This document shows positions 1 through 12,092 of a stretch of 64,000 nucleotides of DNA, piece after piece (position 1 is the first letter of the stretch; the number at the start of each line of letters is the position of its first letter). The stretch is from Stenocarpella maydis (Eukaryota > Ascomycota > Sordariomycetes > Diaporthales > Diaporthaceae), in the NCBI GenBank assembly GCA_002270565.1, contig NQMI01000016.1, positions 420,432 through 484,431 on the forward strand. Reading direction: 5' to 3'. A program made the position numbers and the translations under genes. The notes beneath the pieces were generated by a model. It did not search any database and had not been told where the DNA came from. It saw only the letters and a list, made by a program, of their open reading frames with translations.

Positions 1-1830
1 GGGTCGATGCGGAGAAATTGTCTGGGGCTGATTTCCACCAATCGTAGCACACCGTAATGCCAGGATAGGGGCAGTAAAGGGGGCGTTCCTTCTGCAGAGG
101 ATATCTTTTGCGTTGGAATCCGAGATATCGAGTGCTTACGGCTGCACGGGGAGTGATCGAGAGACACACGGAGGAGCGGATCCTGAGTGCATTCGGCAGC
201 AGCTGTAGTACTATTCGGGTCTAATTCGTGCATGGCCGGAGCGCCAGCAGCCCAACGGATCGCAACCTCATGTTGCCTCGAGCCCCTGATGCACGGGCAG
301 ACGGTGGCACTGGGACTGGAGCCCGTGACGGCACACTACCGTCGCTCAGCGTATGGCCTTGGAGAGTGGATACTCAAGACTGCTGCCCCAGCATGATCAG
401 GCAGATATCCAGGCCTGCTCTTGATATCGTGACCTGCCCCGGGAACTGAGATGTCGGGTAGAATCTTGCGGGGGAGGTGGGCCTTGACGCCTCCGTCCGG
501 GCCTAGAATTGCTGGGGAAATAATGGAGACCATTGCAGGAATCTGGGGCTTTGTGGCATGTGGTCCAGCAGCCCAGTCCAACTCTCAAGTGGGAACGGGA
601 ATCCTGGCAGACTTGATCAGGTATATGTGGTAGCCGCAACAGGACAGCATCAGCAGCCTTCCGGAGCCTTTTTTTTTTCTTCCTTTTTTCCTCTGGCGAC
701 TTAGATATACGTCAGATATCCCAAGGAGGCCAAGAGGCTGCCCAGGCATCAAAGGGACGGTTGAGCCTCAGGGGCGTGGCGGGACAAGCCCGCGAGTCAT
801 TGTGCTTGGCATTGCTTGGTGAGCTCGGATTGCTTGAACTCGTCGCTCAAGTACCTGGCCCAAACCTTGCTGGGGGCAGATGTCCCTGCCAAACTTTGAG
901 TCTCGCCTCTGCGGCACTGTCTATCGGCATGAAAGCACAAGGCAGCTGTGTCGTTCTCTCGGACTCAGAGGCGTCTCGGACGTTCAAAGGCGGAAGACCG
1001 GACTTGCGTGTGGGCTGTGTTTTTGATTCCCGTTTCCCGTCTCTCCACTTAGATTTTGCACAATAGACTATACGGGTGTATCAGGGACAGGGTTAGGCCC
1101 TACACAGGGCAGCAGACAAATGTGATATCCGCACGGCCGGGTTGAGTTGGGTCCGTGGTCACTGAGATGGACGCGGTCGTCTTTGACCCGCTCGTGCCAA
1201 ATCCCAGCAGCTTGGGTCAACCCCACGGGCTCGCCAGTCGCCAGCTAGATTATGACTAGCGTCTGGACGATTATTTGAGCGAGAGCAGCTGGGACAGAAG
1301 GGAGGCATGCATATTGATTAGTGCCTTTCTCTTCCCCTACCTTATTTCGTACTTGTGGGTAGAATTCCCGCCAATCAGGAACAGCAACAGCGGAAACGCC
1401 GGATGCCATACCGCTACACGAACTGCAGAACCCCAGGGATGAGGAAGAAGTAAATTCTCGATCGCCAGCGCATCAGTGAATTGCCATCGTTGTAAGGCTA
1501 GAAACCTAAGACGTAGGCCACGGCGAATCAGCCAATGTGTTGATTCTGCCCTTACACAAGACTAGAATCTGTTGCTCATTTTGCTTGGCTGAATGTGCTA
1601 CATATATTCGTCCAGTATAGTCTATGTTACTTATCTAGAATAGTTTGCTATTCATTTGGAATAGTTTATGAATCGGATCTTAATGTATTATTATACGCCT
1701 AAATAGTTCGCTAAACCTTTGAGCCTCTAATTACTAATAAGATTTACGGACTAATTAATGTATAATAGAACCCTAACCCAGAGGACCTGGAGGCATTAAA
1801 AAGGGGGTCCCTTTATTTAGGGCTTTTCTT
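1..1830. other. Gene-poor stretch, no supported gene
   Basis: I see no open frame here with recognisable protein features. The short frames on both strands overlap each other and lack conserved motifs. From about 1560 onward the composition becomes AT-rich with many TA dinucleotides, as expected of RIP-mutated repeat DNA, and leads into the minisatellite that follows. A fragment of an old gene in the first kilobase cannot be excluded. Confidence 0.5.
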
Positions 1831-2085
1831 TTAGGTATGTTAGGGCTCTTCCTCAGAGTATATACAGGTCCCTCTTCTGAGTATATAGAGAGCCCTCCTC
1901 TGGGCTTGTGAGGGCTCTCCTCTAGCTTTGTGGAGGGCTCTTCCCCTAAGTATATAAAAGCCCTCGTTTGGGTGTATGAAGGGCCCTCCCTTTGGGTGTG
2001 TAGAGAGCTCTTCCTCCAGGCACGCGAGGACCTTCCTCTAGGCGCCCGAAGGGCCCTGTTCGGTGGCGTGGAGGGGGTTTACCTA
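1830..2085. repeat. Degenerate minisatellite, about 10 units of 23-25 bp
   Basis: Successive units of the type AGGGCTCTTCCTCWGAGTAT, varying in the last few bases, follow one another for about 250 bp. The core AGGGCYCTYCCTC is best conserved; the tail changes from ATATA-rich to CGCG-rich along the array. Related core units recur at about 8125-8180 and, inverted, at about 11928-11975, so this is a dispersed family and not a unique tract. Confidence 0.7.
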
Positions 2086-2548
2086 TTTAAGCCGTAGTAC
2101 ATGAATATTAACGAATAGCTCCCAGAGCCCCGGCAGAGGCTTTCCACCTGGTATCTCCACCTCCTCCTGCGGTGAGGATTGATCCCCTTTTCAGGGCGCA
2201 AAGGTTTGTTATCATCCTCGACAGCTACGTTTAGCCTTGGCATAAAAGAGATATGGCGAAGTTCAAAAGGACAAAAAAGCAGGAAGAGCAAGGCTTGAAC
2301 TAATTAATCTAAAGGGGCAGTAGCTAAGCAAGTATGAATGACCCTTTACATAATGTCATTCCAGAAGCGCCAGTTCTATATCTCGAATCTCGACTTTTCC
2401 CTCTCTGATATTGGCCCGGGCCCGTTGAAGCCACCTACAACGAATGTCTCTTCCAACGTCGAATATTTCTTCCCGGAGCAGCCAATGACGCCACCTGATC
2501 TGACAAGTCTGAAAAGCCACCACCACAGGGAGTCCTGTGCCTAAAAGC

Positions 2549-2875
2549 TCAATTAAGCCCCTCGCACTCGGCCTCGCTCTTGTTGAGCTCGCCGATCACG
2601 GCTGTCTCGCAGCCAATGAAGCCGGCGGCCTCCAGGATGGTGGCAGCACCGGCGGTGGTGACCGCACCGGTCTGACACTGGGAGCACGCCTCGCTGCACT
2701 TCGTGCCCGACAGCCTGCGGCCGCGCCCGCCGCCGTTCTCGATGGCCTCGATGGAAGCAGTCCTGGCGTCCCGCAGGATCACGGTGACCCTTTCGGTGTC
2801 TGACTATGCCTGAGGGGCTGCCATTGCGAGGCTAAAGATAGAGGCAATGGCCAGGATGATGCTGCTGAACTGCAT
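2549..2875 (-). pseudogene. Small cysteine-containing secreted protein with a nonsense codon after the signal peptide
   Basis: On the minus strand an ATG at 2875-2873 opens a 23-residue stretch that looks like a complete signal peptide (MQFSSIILAIASIFSLAMAA, then PQA). The next codon is TAG (2806-2804). The same frame then stays open for 83 residues, contains four cysteines (in KCSEACSQCQ and IGCE plus ECEG near the end) and stops with TGA at 2549. The stop would be explained by a single CAG-to-TAG change. I do not recognise the family. Size, signal peptide and cysteines fit a small secreted effector-like protein. It is either a pseudogene or needs stop readthrough or editing to be made. No GT...AG pair removes the stop. 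Confidence 0.6.
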
Positions 2876-2879
2876 GTTG

Positions 2880-4655
2880 GGAGCTGATGTAGTGAAGATG
2901 GTCTGTAGAATAGTTTTGGTTGCTCGAGGGTGTGAATCGGTAGGATACGGTGACGGTTTTGGAGGTGGAAGTTCTGCTGTTTGGTTGTGTTGTTGTCTTG
3001 CTTATTTATTTCTTGATGATGCTGGTGATCAAGTAGCTCTGGACAGAGCGGCAACCCCCTTTTATCTTCGAAATGCTCATCCTAGCGGTGCCCAATATTG
3101 ACACTGAGCAGTTCATCACCCATACTGCATCAGACGGTTAGATGCTGCAATGTGAGGTCAAGTTGGGGCTCAGTAATGCCAAGACGAGGCAGAGCCGCCT
3201 CGTCCCTGAAAGACGTAGGGCTAGACCTCGTTTACGCTCCACCTTCTCGGCATCCGGCCTGGGCAACTGTATGGGAAATCAGGTATAGTCGGTGGCGCCG
3301 AGGGCTTAACTGCCGAAACACTAGCTTACTTTCTGTGCCACAGAAGCATCACTTTGTTCATCTGATCATCTGCACATCGCGATACCTTGGCAGGACGGTT
3401 GGATATGCTGCTAGTCGACTTGTAGTCTGCTTGAGGTTACCAAAATAGCTCCCCAAACATGCCACAGTGGTCTACGAGCCTTTGCTTAAGCGGGACATGT
3501 CCTAATACCGTGCCGACCACTCTCGATGTCATATTCAAATATATTCCTCCTTTATAACCAATAACTTCATCAGCGCACCAGCACGAGTTCTCATCCGCTG
3601 GCTTAACGCAGGCACGGTTCTAGGCCCGGACTTGCCGAAGACTCACAGTAATGCGTTAAAGCGATCTGGGCTTTTTTTGGCCTTCACTCGATATAAGGTT
3701 GGAGTTAAGCGAGAATAAAGGGAAAGAGTTGAAGTCCCATTAAACACGTGTGGCTTTCGGGCCTTCTTGGCTCGGAATTGCTCTGTCCTGAGGCCGCAGA
3801 TTTTAGGAAAAAAGGAAAAGGAAAAGAAAAGGAGAGCAGAAGACACACGGTTGAACCCGTGACCTTTGAGGTGCCATTATAGTAGTGCCGTAGGTCCTTA
3901 TTCCCAAGCAGGTGGTTTACAGCTGCACTAGGCACCACAAGATTGCTCAGACATTGAGATTTGGGGCGTTGGGCGTGTTTATAAAGATACTTTTCGTCTG
4001 AGTGGGTATGGGTCTATTTCCCCCTGGGTGAGTGAATATTTTCTGATTGGTATGTATCTATGTATTATAAATAGATGCGTAATCCAAACCAATTGTTTTT
4101 TGTCCCTCGGGGGCAACTATTATTTGTTCCGACTAAGAAGAGGAACTCAAAGAATACAACTGGTCTATTAATGGATGCATATACGTATAGCTCGCTCGCT
4201 CTCCTCTGCCATACCCTTTAACCATTCGCCCCCCTTGCGCTTCCTCTGTACCTCTATCGTCTCTGTGTCCGTCCAGTTGTATATAAACCTGTCTCGTGTG
4301 GTATACCTTACAGTGTGCCATTTTTAAGGCAGCAACCCCAGGACCCGCATCATCTCTCCGTGGTCATGTCCATGTTACCCCTCTTAACACAATCACCAGC
4401 AGAGACGGATGATGGCCTGGCAGTAAGTCATTACCTAGGTATCAGAGCCGTAGGGACAGCCCAGGTACATCGTTGTGCATTGCCGTGCATCGCTGTAGAA
4501 TTCTTTGAGGATGAAGAACTTGCATTCAGACCAGACCTGGCTGCTTGTCGTCCAATTGCCAGGACAGACAGCCCCATCCAATATACACACAAAATCTTCG
4601 TCGATCGCAAGTAATACCAAGGGGGAAAAAAATGGAAATCACTAGATTGCACTCA
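2880..4655. other. Intergenic, with a possible tRNA-derived SINE remnant
   Basis: No supported protein gene. On the minus strand about 3945-3843 there is a tRNA-like segment: an A-box-like TGGTGCCTAGTGCAG, then a B-box-like GGGTTCAACC about 65 bases downstream, followed by a T/C-rich stretch (CTTTTCTTTTCCTTTTCC). This resembles a tRNA-derived SINE head, but a full cloverleaf does not fold cleanly, so it is not called as a tRNA gene. Confidence 0.35.
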
Positions 4656-4656
4656 A

Positions 4657-6741
4657 TCACCTAGCAGCTCTCGTGAGCTTCACCCACAGGGGAGGGAAAA
4701 TCGGCCCTGCCACGGCCCTGACGTGCTTGAAGTCTCCCTCTTCGGTCCATGCCCAGTTGGGCCCACCGTTGTGAATCGGCTCAATGTCCATGTCAAAGTT
4801 CCAGATAATGTGCGCGATTGCCAACCTGATCTCAATGCCGGCCAGGTTTTTACCGATACAATCTCTTGGTCCGTATGAGAAGGGGCCTGTTTTACGATTA
4901 GCAACCCCGAGTTTCACGTCATTGGCGGGCGATAATAGAACAACTCACGCGAGACGCCGAGATTGTCCATCGTTTCCGGGTCGGTATTGAGCCACCGCTC
5001 TGGGCGAAAGGCGAATGGGTCCTTGAAGTTTTCAGGTGAGTGATTTGCTGCATACTCAGCCACTGCCACCACGGTTCCGCCAGGGAGATGATGCCCATCG
5101 ACAGGCATCCCGGCGCCGGGCGGGATGACTCGGAGTCGCTGGACCGTATTCAGAAGAGGCATACGAAAGGTCTCCCGGATGACGGCGTTGAGATATGGCA
5201 TATCCTTGAGGGCGCTCCATCGAATATCTTCCGCCCTGGCAAACGTCCCGCGTATCAGGTCGCGTAGTCTGAAGTACTCTTCCCTGTGCGTTCCCATGGA
5301 GTAGGCCCACAGTAGAAGGGTGAGACCCACAGTCTCGCCGCCTGCTACGATGAAGCCAGTAAGATTCAGTCGAATCTCAGCCTCGGATAATAGGTGTCTG
5401 TTTTCGTTGTTCTTTAATATGTGATACACAATATCCTTGTGGTCGTCTTTTACTCCCAGGGCAATCCTGTCGTTGATAGCCTTCAGGGTCCTACCATATG
5501 TTTGGAATCGGCTGGCGTAGATGCCCTTATCAGCCACTGCGATATCCAGAGTTAGCAGTCGCAGGGCGGAGTAGGTGAGTTTTCTCGAAGGATCACCTAC
5601 ATAGCCAGACTACCAGCGGCTGAAGCACTGAATTCAACCCAACGAGCCTGCTAGCTGCCTGCTCGTATGTACCCATGGTGACAACCTCTCTCAGGGCCCG
5701 GGCCCATGTCACACTCTCGCCTCCGCCAGATGCGAGACAGCCAAAGGGTTTACCAAAGGTCAGAGATCCGATCACGTCGAATGCGAAGAAGTTCCCCCAA
5801 GCACACACTGCAGCACTGCAAGTCAGCTTTCCAAGGACTATGGGAGGGGTTTGGTTCAAAGACGGCATAGGTCGGGCCACAGTGCTGCCATGGCGTTGGA
5901 GGAATGGGTCTCAGGAGAGAGTTTGTCATATCCCATGGCCCTGGAAGCTGCTTACTGTCGACAACTGCTGTGCCGTTCTTAGCCTCATCACACGCGGTAG
6001 AAAATGCGGCAATGAGCTCGTCAACGCGGGACTGCACAATGACTTCTTGCTGGATGAGTGCGGAGGTTGTGAAAACGGCAGCGAATCCCCGGCGCAAGCG
6101 AGCATGGTCATCCTTCGGTGCATTGATAAGGCCGTATGGGCCCTTTCGGACCCTAGTCGAAAGAGAGAACCGGGAGTCTTTCTCAGTCGTCTGCATCCCT
6201 TTCTAGTGCAGTGTCAGTTTTTTTTATATACATATCTTGGCCAGTTTTCGTACCTTGTTTCCATATCCGAAGATGTCCTCCATTGCTTGAGGGGTAGTGA
6301 AGCTTAACTCGTTTGGTGCAACCCTGACTACGGGGCCTATCATATCGCAGCTGAGTGACTAGTCCAGCAAACTGCGGGTGAAAATCGGAAAGGAAGAGAG
6401 GCTATATCGCACCATATTTCAGATGAAGACGCTTGTAATAGGCGAACTGCCTCCCTCCAATCAACGAGATGACGACCGGAAGATCTGCTACTGCATGATA
6501 CCAGGGCCCTGGGTACTTTGAGAGGGGATGGAAATAGAGCCGTTTGACGAAGAGGCTAGATAGTGTTATAATGCAAAGATGTATTGCCACCTGATAGGTT
6601 AGCCCATTGTAATCGGATGAAGTATGAAATGCGAGGATATGAGGAGGCGGTATGTTGACATACAATCAAGGGCGAGACCACAAACCCGAAGGTCATCGGT
6701 GCCAGAGGATCGTACGAAGTTGTGTTACTAAGAGCCTCCAT
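4657..6741 (-). CDS. Cytochrome P450 monooxygenase (7 exons, intact)
   Basis: Haem-thiolate monooxygenase, presumably anchored in the ER membrane by its N-terminal hydrophobic segment. Exons read on the minus strand: 6741-6664, 6590-6413, 6336-6254, 6202-5956, 5807-5601, 5536-4949 and 4886-4657; together 537 codons (536 aa), a normal P450 length, with every junction in frame. After the membrane anchor comes the proline-rich hinge [10 protein letters not shown]. Exon 6 holds the I-helix ([11 protein letters not shown], with GGET where many P450s have the acid/Thr pair) and the ExxR of the K-helix (ETFR). Exon 7 holds the haem loop [14 protein letters not shown], with the cysteine ligand near residue 470. 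Intron 1 has a good GCTAACC branch site. The overall pattern resembles the CYP65/isotrichodermin C-15 hydroxylase-like group, but the substrate is unknown. No PKS, NRPS or terpene synthase lies nearby. Exact intron ends are hand-read. Confidence 0.9.
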
Positions 6742-9340
6742 TTAAGTTGGTAGTCCGCACAGGAATCTCCCATATGCATCGACAGGTTTCGGTGGAGGGA
6801 ATAGCCGTGATATTCATCGACGGTTGAAGAGGGGAGTCTTTGGCATCGTCGAAACTTCTGTCATAGAAATTCTCGACCCTAAAATCAGACGAGCTAATCT
6901 CTATGTCCGGGTGCCCACATTCAGGCCACCCCTTGATTCGGCCCACCTACATTTACTAGCAAATATATTAAAAACTAACGAAAGTTTAAAGCTTACTCTC
7001 AATGAAAATTTGTTTACTAAATTATTAAGGGAAATCTTAATTAATAATTTTATTAGTCATTATATAATATTATAAAAATTTTTAAGTACTTTAATATAAA
7101 ATTAAAAAGTAATATTAATTAAATAATAAATTATAATAAATAATGAAGTAGTATAACATTTAATGCATATTCTTTAAAATTTTAAATAATATAATTATTA
7201 AATTTCATTAAATTTCGTTATAGCACTTTAAAAAACGTGGGTTTAGTATTTAAAGGGTGGCGGGAACCAAGCGGTGGCCAGGATCAGGGGTTGACCCGAA
7301 TGCGGACACCCTGATTTAAGCGAATGCGATTGCGATAAAATGTGACGAGTGCTGGTGTCACGATGATTTTTATTATTGGCTCGTACATTAGGTCTTTATA
7401 ACTACTCTGAGAACAGACACACCGACAGCCGTAGACCAAACACGTACCAGAAGACGCTAGCAGAAAGCCTTACACTTAAAGGGCGAGACGTGAATAAACA
7501 GCCAGGGGAACCCCACTGGCATGTCTTCATCGATGCAGCCCCGCCGTCCATAACTAACCAATGCACCTAGCCCTCGCGAGGGCGCCGTAATTCGAGACCG
7601 CGTGTTTTCAACCACCGTCGGTATTTTGGGGTGGATGGAGCAGGGGAAATACTATGTAGCACCCGGTGAGCGTTCTAAGGCTCATAGTCGAGACCAATAT
7701 GCTGAGCAGAGCCCCGGAGCCGACGATTATGCTAGCCCCTCGGGCGCATTGAGCTGGACCGGCAGCGATCCCTCCGTCCACAAAGCCCGCCTCAACTCCG
7801 TGTACGCCAATACCACCGAGGAACCTGACATGCTGGAAGAGGACGAGATCTTCGCGCTCGTAGATATCATGCTGCACGACCACACCGCTATCCCTTTTCC
7901 AGCGGAGCGGGACGTGGATCGAGCTTGCGAGATACGCGGCCCGCGTAGAGTTCTTACTACGGTTCATTTCGCCGAAGTTATCTTAACGTGGATTGGCTCG
8001 TTAAGAATTCTTAAAGCTAGATTGGTCAGTTCAGATGTACCTCTAGAAGTATTTAGCTGAAGAGTGGGGACTGTCGTTGAAATTGGCGCTAATTAGGTAA
8101 GCCTGCTGCCCTTCGTTGCCGCCCTTTGAGGCCCTCTTCGTGAGGCCCTCTTCGCCGGGGCCCCTTCGCCTAAGGTACATAAGCTTCGATCTATGTCCCG
8201 CTCCGCTGACCCTTGGCCGCTATAGATTGACGATTAGTCTAGGGCTGGCAATTCAACCAGCGGCCCCGGGTCTATTTTATATTAGCCCAGTCCCCGAGTC
8301 GGCACCACCGTAGCGTCCTTTTAGTAGGTAGCCTGATACCTTAACGACTATAATGCTGTATCCACTCATGCTATATTTCTCTACCACGATAAAGTCAGTA
8401 ATCCCGCCAACCGTAGAATTACTACTAGTTTCCACTAGGCTCTTGGTGTAGAGCATAAGGGCGTATTCTTCTACCATGACTCCATAGCTGAAGATCAGGT
8501 CAGGCGTGCCAATGATGCCGACGGGTGGTACACCAGGGCCCAGGTCTTGCCAGTAGCCTCAAGCTCCGGGCTAGGTTGTCGAACCGCAGCCATCCTGATG
8601 GGAGTGTGGTCTCCTCGTTGCTGCAACCCATCGCCAAGACGGGTCTTCGGCCGGGGCGTCGAGGTCAGCAATCACAAGCGCGCGCCCATCTTTGGCTGGG
8701 TTTCTGAAAGCCCATTGCTGATAATGCCAAGACAGCGTTCCACATTTCTGGTTGCGATCAGGCCTCATGCAAGTTGTCCTGTCCATTGTGGGTTGCATCA
8801 ATGTCCGTAAAGACGCACGCGGTGCCATCCATTGCCTTGGGCGTACAGTACCTAGGTAGGCAGTCAGCGACCAAGGCGGGGCAAGGCTTGGCGAACAGAT
8901 CTGGCTTTCCATGTTTGCATCAATCGCCGATGGTGATTTTGGTCAGCTTGGGTGGTATGGTCATATGCTCCCTGACGTGTGGCACAAGTCTCGGAGAGCC
9001 TGGGCAACAAAGGCAGGGGTAATTTGCAACATGATGCTCTCACGACTCTATAAGCACCTCATGTCCAAGGGAGGGCATTCACAGATGGCTGCGAAGGGCT
9101 GTTGAGGAATTACTCTCTAAACTGGGCGGTGAGACATGGCAATGAGTCGGATACGGTAAGCATCACGAAGGACACTGAGCTTCACAAAGAGAATGGATGC
9201 ACCGGCACGCAAGTGGGTCGAGTTTGTTGAAGAGTGCCATTTTCGGAGCAGCGTGGGTATAATTTGAGATATTGTACATCCTAGGTGATATTTACTCGAG
9301 AAAACCCCACCATTATCCTAAGAAAACGTCGAGAAAACTG
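6742..9340. other. Gene-poor, includes an extreme AT-rich block and weak coding remnants
   Basis: Positions about 6950-7240 are almost pure A/T with poly-A and poly-T runs, typical of heavily RIP-mutated DNA. A frame at 7602-8060 (+) has an acidic stretch (EEPDMLEEDEIFALVDIML) but no recognisable domain. A minus-strand frame ending at 8277 (GVMVEEYALMLYTKSL... IVVKVSGYLL) looks like the tail of a degraded enzyme gene, without an identifiable upstream part. Short GAGGCCCTCTTCG repeats sit at about 8125-8180. None of these is strong enough to call as a gene. Confidence 0.35.
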
Positions 9341-9346
9341 GCAGGT

Positions 9347-9965
9347 TTACTTGCAGCTATCGCTGCCAGGAACAAAGGTGCCGTCTGAGTTCTCGCAACC
9401 GCAGGTTCCGTCATCAGGGGACTTGATGCAGCCTGCGCCCTCTCCGCTGGACTCACCCTTGCCACTGTGTAAAGGTCTGTTATTAGCTTGTGGATAGGTA
9501 TTCTTCAACTTGGCCCGGTATGGCAGGCTGCGGTCGCGTGGGGAGTTGAACGCACGTCCAGAAGAAAGTCCAACAGTCCGCATCCGCCCTCATCTCCGCG
9601 CTCGTGGGCGCCTCGCACGTGTAGGCGCTGCATGTTCCGTAGGGTGCACCGTGGCTGCTGTCGTACTTGTGGTCCGTCACAAAGACGGCGAAGGTCTGCT
9701 GTCCGGAGACGCGGGTATTGTGCGAGCACTCGGCGGCTTGGATGGCCTTTGATACCTTGGCGGCTGTTGCACAAAGCCGTCAGTCATTTTACCCACAGAC
9801 AGTAAGTTTGCAATATGATTCCGAGGTTGGGTCAAGGCGGATCACTTTACCAGAGCAGGCGGGAGATGTCGGGCATTTGCCTTTGGTGTTGGACGTGGCG
9901 GGATCGAGAGTCGCCAGGACCATGGCTGGGGCAGCCAGGACGGTGAATAAGCTGGTGAAATGCAT
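9347..9965 (-). CDS. Small cysteine-rich secreted protein, effector-like (3 exons)
   Basis: The ATG at 9965-9963 starts a signal peptide (MHFTSLFTVLAAPAMVLA). Exon 1 continues to the CPTSPACS segment. An intron of about 88 nt (GTAAAG..., CTGAC branch, CAACAG end) joins it in frame to exon 2, which contains AECSHNT, VTDHKYDSSHG, GTCSAYTCEAPTS and ADCWTFFW. A second intron (GTGCGT...; acceptor either AACAG or CACAG, both in frame) leads to the last exon with GAGCIKSPDDGTCGCENSDG and the end DSCK, stop TAA at 9349-9347. The product is about 145 aa with about 10 cysteines, which suggests a disulfide-stabilised extracellular protein. It has no nonsense codon although it lies between mutated blocks. 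Family unknown to me; an effector role is inferred only from size, signal peptide and cysteines. Confidence 0.65.
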
Positions 9966-9969
9966 TTTT

Positions 9970-12084
9970 GGGGGATTTTGAACTTGTCAATCCTCAATTG
10001 GTGATAGTCTTAACCTTTTTTTTTTTTTTGTGTTTGACTTGAGCGCGTTTAAATCAAGAGTGAAGAAGATGGATTTGGGTTTATAGCTATTCTCTTTACA
10101 TGCAGCCTCAATTTTTGTGGGGGATTCCCATCGACTTGGAAGCACGTACGGTCATATCGCTAAGATGAGCTCAGGGTGAGGCAGAGCACATCTGAGTGAA
10201 GATCTCCTTATTCGATGGCCCTACGGAACAAATTTAGTGTGCCGTTTAGATTGGGGAGGTGGGTTCCCACAACACAAAGTCAGCCCAGCGAGGAACGTCA
10301 GCGTGCCGTCGGAACCGCAGGGTCACATCTAGATTGGCTCCAGGGGTTCCAGCACCGATCTGCCCAACTGCCGGCTCGGGCAAGCAGGGTGGAACGGGAT
10401 CAACAGTACCCACACCTATCTACACTGAGACATTCTAGTTACTTTCCCAGCAATGGTCTTTCTCTTTACAAGAATATGTTATCCGAGGCTTCATCAGTTG
10501 ATGTTAGTGTGGCTTGCATGATTGTTGGTACGTTCCCATATTAAGCGGGCACAAGGATGAAGCTTGCAGTCAGGAGAGCGCCACCGACATATTTCGCCCC
10601 AGGCATATGAACTCCAGCGCGTGGGTGGTGGAATGAGGCGGCTCTGGCCGGTTCGGAGCCTAAATATTTCCTTGCTTCGTGACCACCTCCCCATCTCCAA
10701 TCTAATTCGCTTTTGCTAACAATTTGTGGCCTGGCGCGTAAAGAATTGCCAATAGAAAATGTACAACGAGATTTAAGGTTTTGGGGTGCCTCTCTGTAGA
10801 GGTGTTCTATCGGGGCCCCGCAGTTGCCCCTGCGATGTCAGCCCTAAAGCGTGATGTCACATTTTCATTGTTGATCAACTAGTCGTGTCTCGGACCTAAT
10901 CGCCTTAGCTGCCAGCCAATCTCAGTTATCTTTGTTAATCGAGCAGATTATGTTCAATGCCTTCCAGAGTCCGTAGACGAACCATGTTTCTGGCACCCAC
11001 GGTGACCGCGTCCTTTTAACGAAGCTCGGCATCTATTGACGTGTCTCGTGGCCGACAGCCGAATAGCGGCATGCAACTTTCACCGCTTGGGAGCCCCGAA
11101 CGTTAAGCCTGGACTTTTCAACCCGAATTTTTTTTGTTGTTGCTAGCAAATTGCGCAAATTTTGGCTTCGTGGGTTTGGAACTGCTAATAGGAAATGTAA
11201 TCCTAAATTTGACGTTTAGGATCCCGGGGGAGGTGTACAGGTTTCTGAGAAGCACGAGTACACATGTGGCGTTGGCGTTTTTGAACCGATGAGCAACTGT
11301 TGGCCCCCGATCAGAATGTAAAGCAAGCTAAGTGGCCTGGTTTCAGACGTTGGTGGCAGATTTGGAATACGGCCAGTGGTGTACGATGTGCAGATGCAGC
11401 TGTGGTGCGAGGTGGGCCAGCTACAGGATCTCCTTTACGGCACACCCCTCGAATTCAAGAGGTAGACGCTGATATCGCACGTCAAGAGGTTAGACGCCAA
11501 CGTTGTTAGTGCGAATCCAACCCATGACCTTCTGCTAATCTTTGGTAAATTCCGCGACCAACAGCGCCAATTATGCCGCCTTTAACGTCCAGAGCGTAGT
11601 CGCGCTGGCCCAATAAAGGGGTGTGTGTGTAAGTACTGCAAGGGGTCGAAGATGGCTGCATTGGTCTGGTTGAAGAAGTGGTCACCTCGCTGATTGGAAT
11701 CGTATAACATCTATGCAAGATTGGAAGTGACCTGTATCCATTCTCCTGGATGCCAGTGTCGTACGGCTTGCTGTGTTTCTCAAGTGGAACCTGAAATACT
11801 AGGTGGAAAACCCCTGGCGGGGCCTTGGGAGCTATTCGTCTAAGGACCATAGCTAGAAATAGGCGTGGAGGGGGTTCGCCCTCATCACTCACTCTGCTCT
11901 CTCATCTAGCGAATCCCTTCTACGCAACCCATTAGGGCCCTCTACGCGCCCAGAGGAGGACCCTCACGTTCCCCCGCGGGTTGTTCTCCGGGTTCTTGGA
12001 GCGCGGTAACCGAAGCCCGGATCTCATATTAACATCCTTTCACGTGGTGAACAACAACTCATTCTACATGCCCTTGGCTCAGTA
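9970..12084. other. Intergenic, no supported gene
   Basis: Only short overlapping frames without domain signals. A segment at about 11928-11975 (GGGCCCTCTACGCGCCCAGA) carries, inverted, the unit seen in the minisatellite at 1830-2085. The stretch ends at the left target duplication of the first MULE element. Confidence 0.45.
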
Positions 12085-12092
12085 ATTATATA

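Noticed and set aside
3843..3945. Functional tRNA gene
   Set aside because: Boxes are present, but the acceptor, anticodon and T stems do not pair properly.
7602..8060. 152-residue open frame on the plus strand with an acidic segment
   Set aside because: No domain, no signal peptide, no splice context, and an equally long open frame on the opposite strand; likely chance or an unreadable remnant.
9780..9812. A 29-nt intron in the small secreted protein gene
   Set aside because: Too short, and it breaks the frame; the about 88-nt intron with the same acceptor keeps it.
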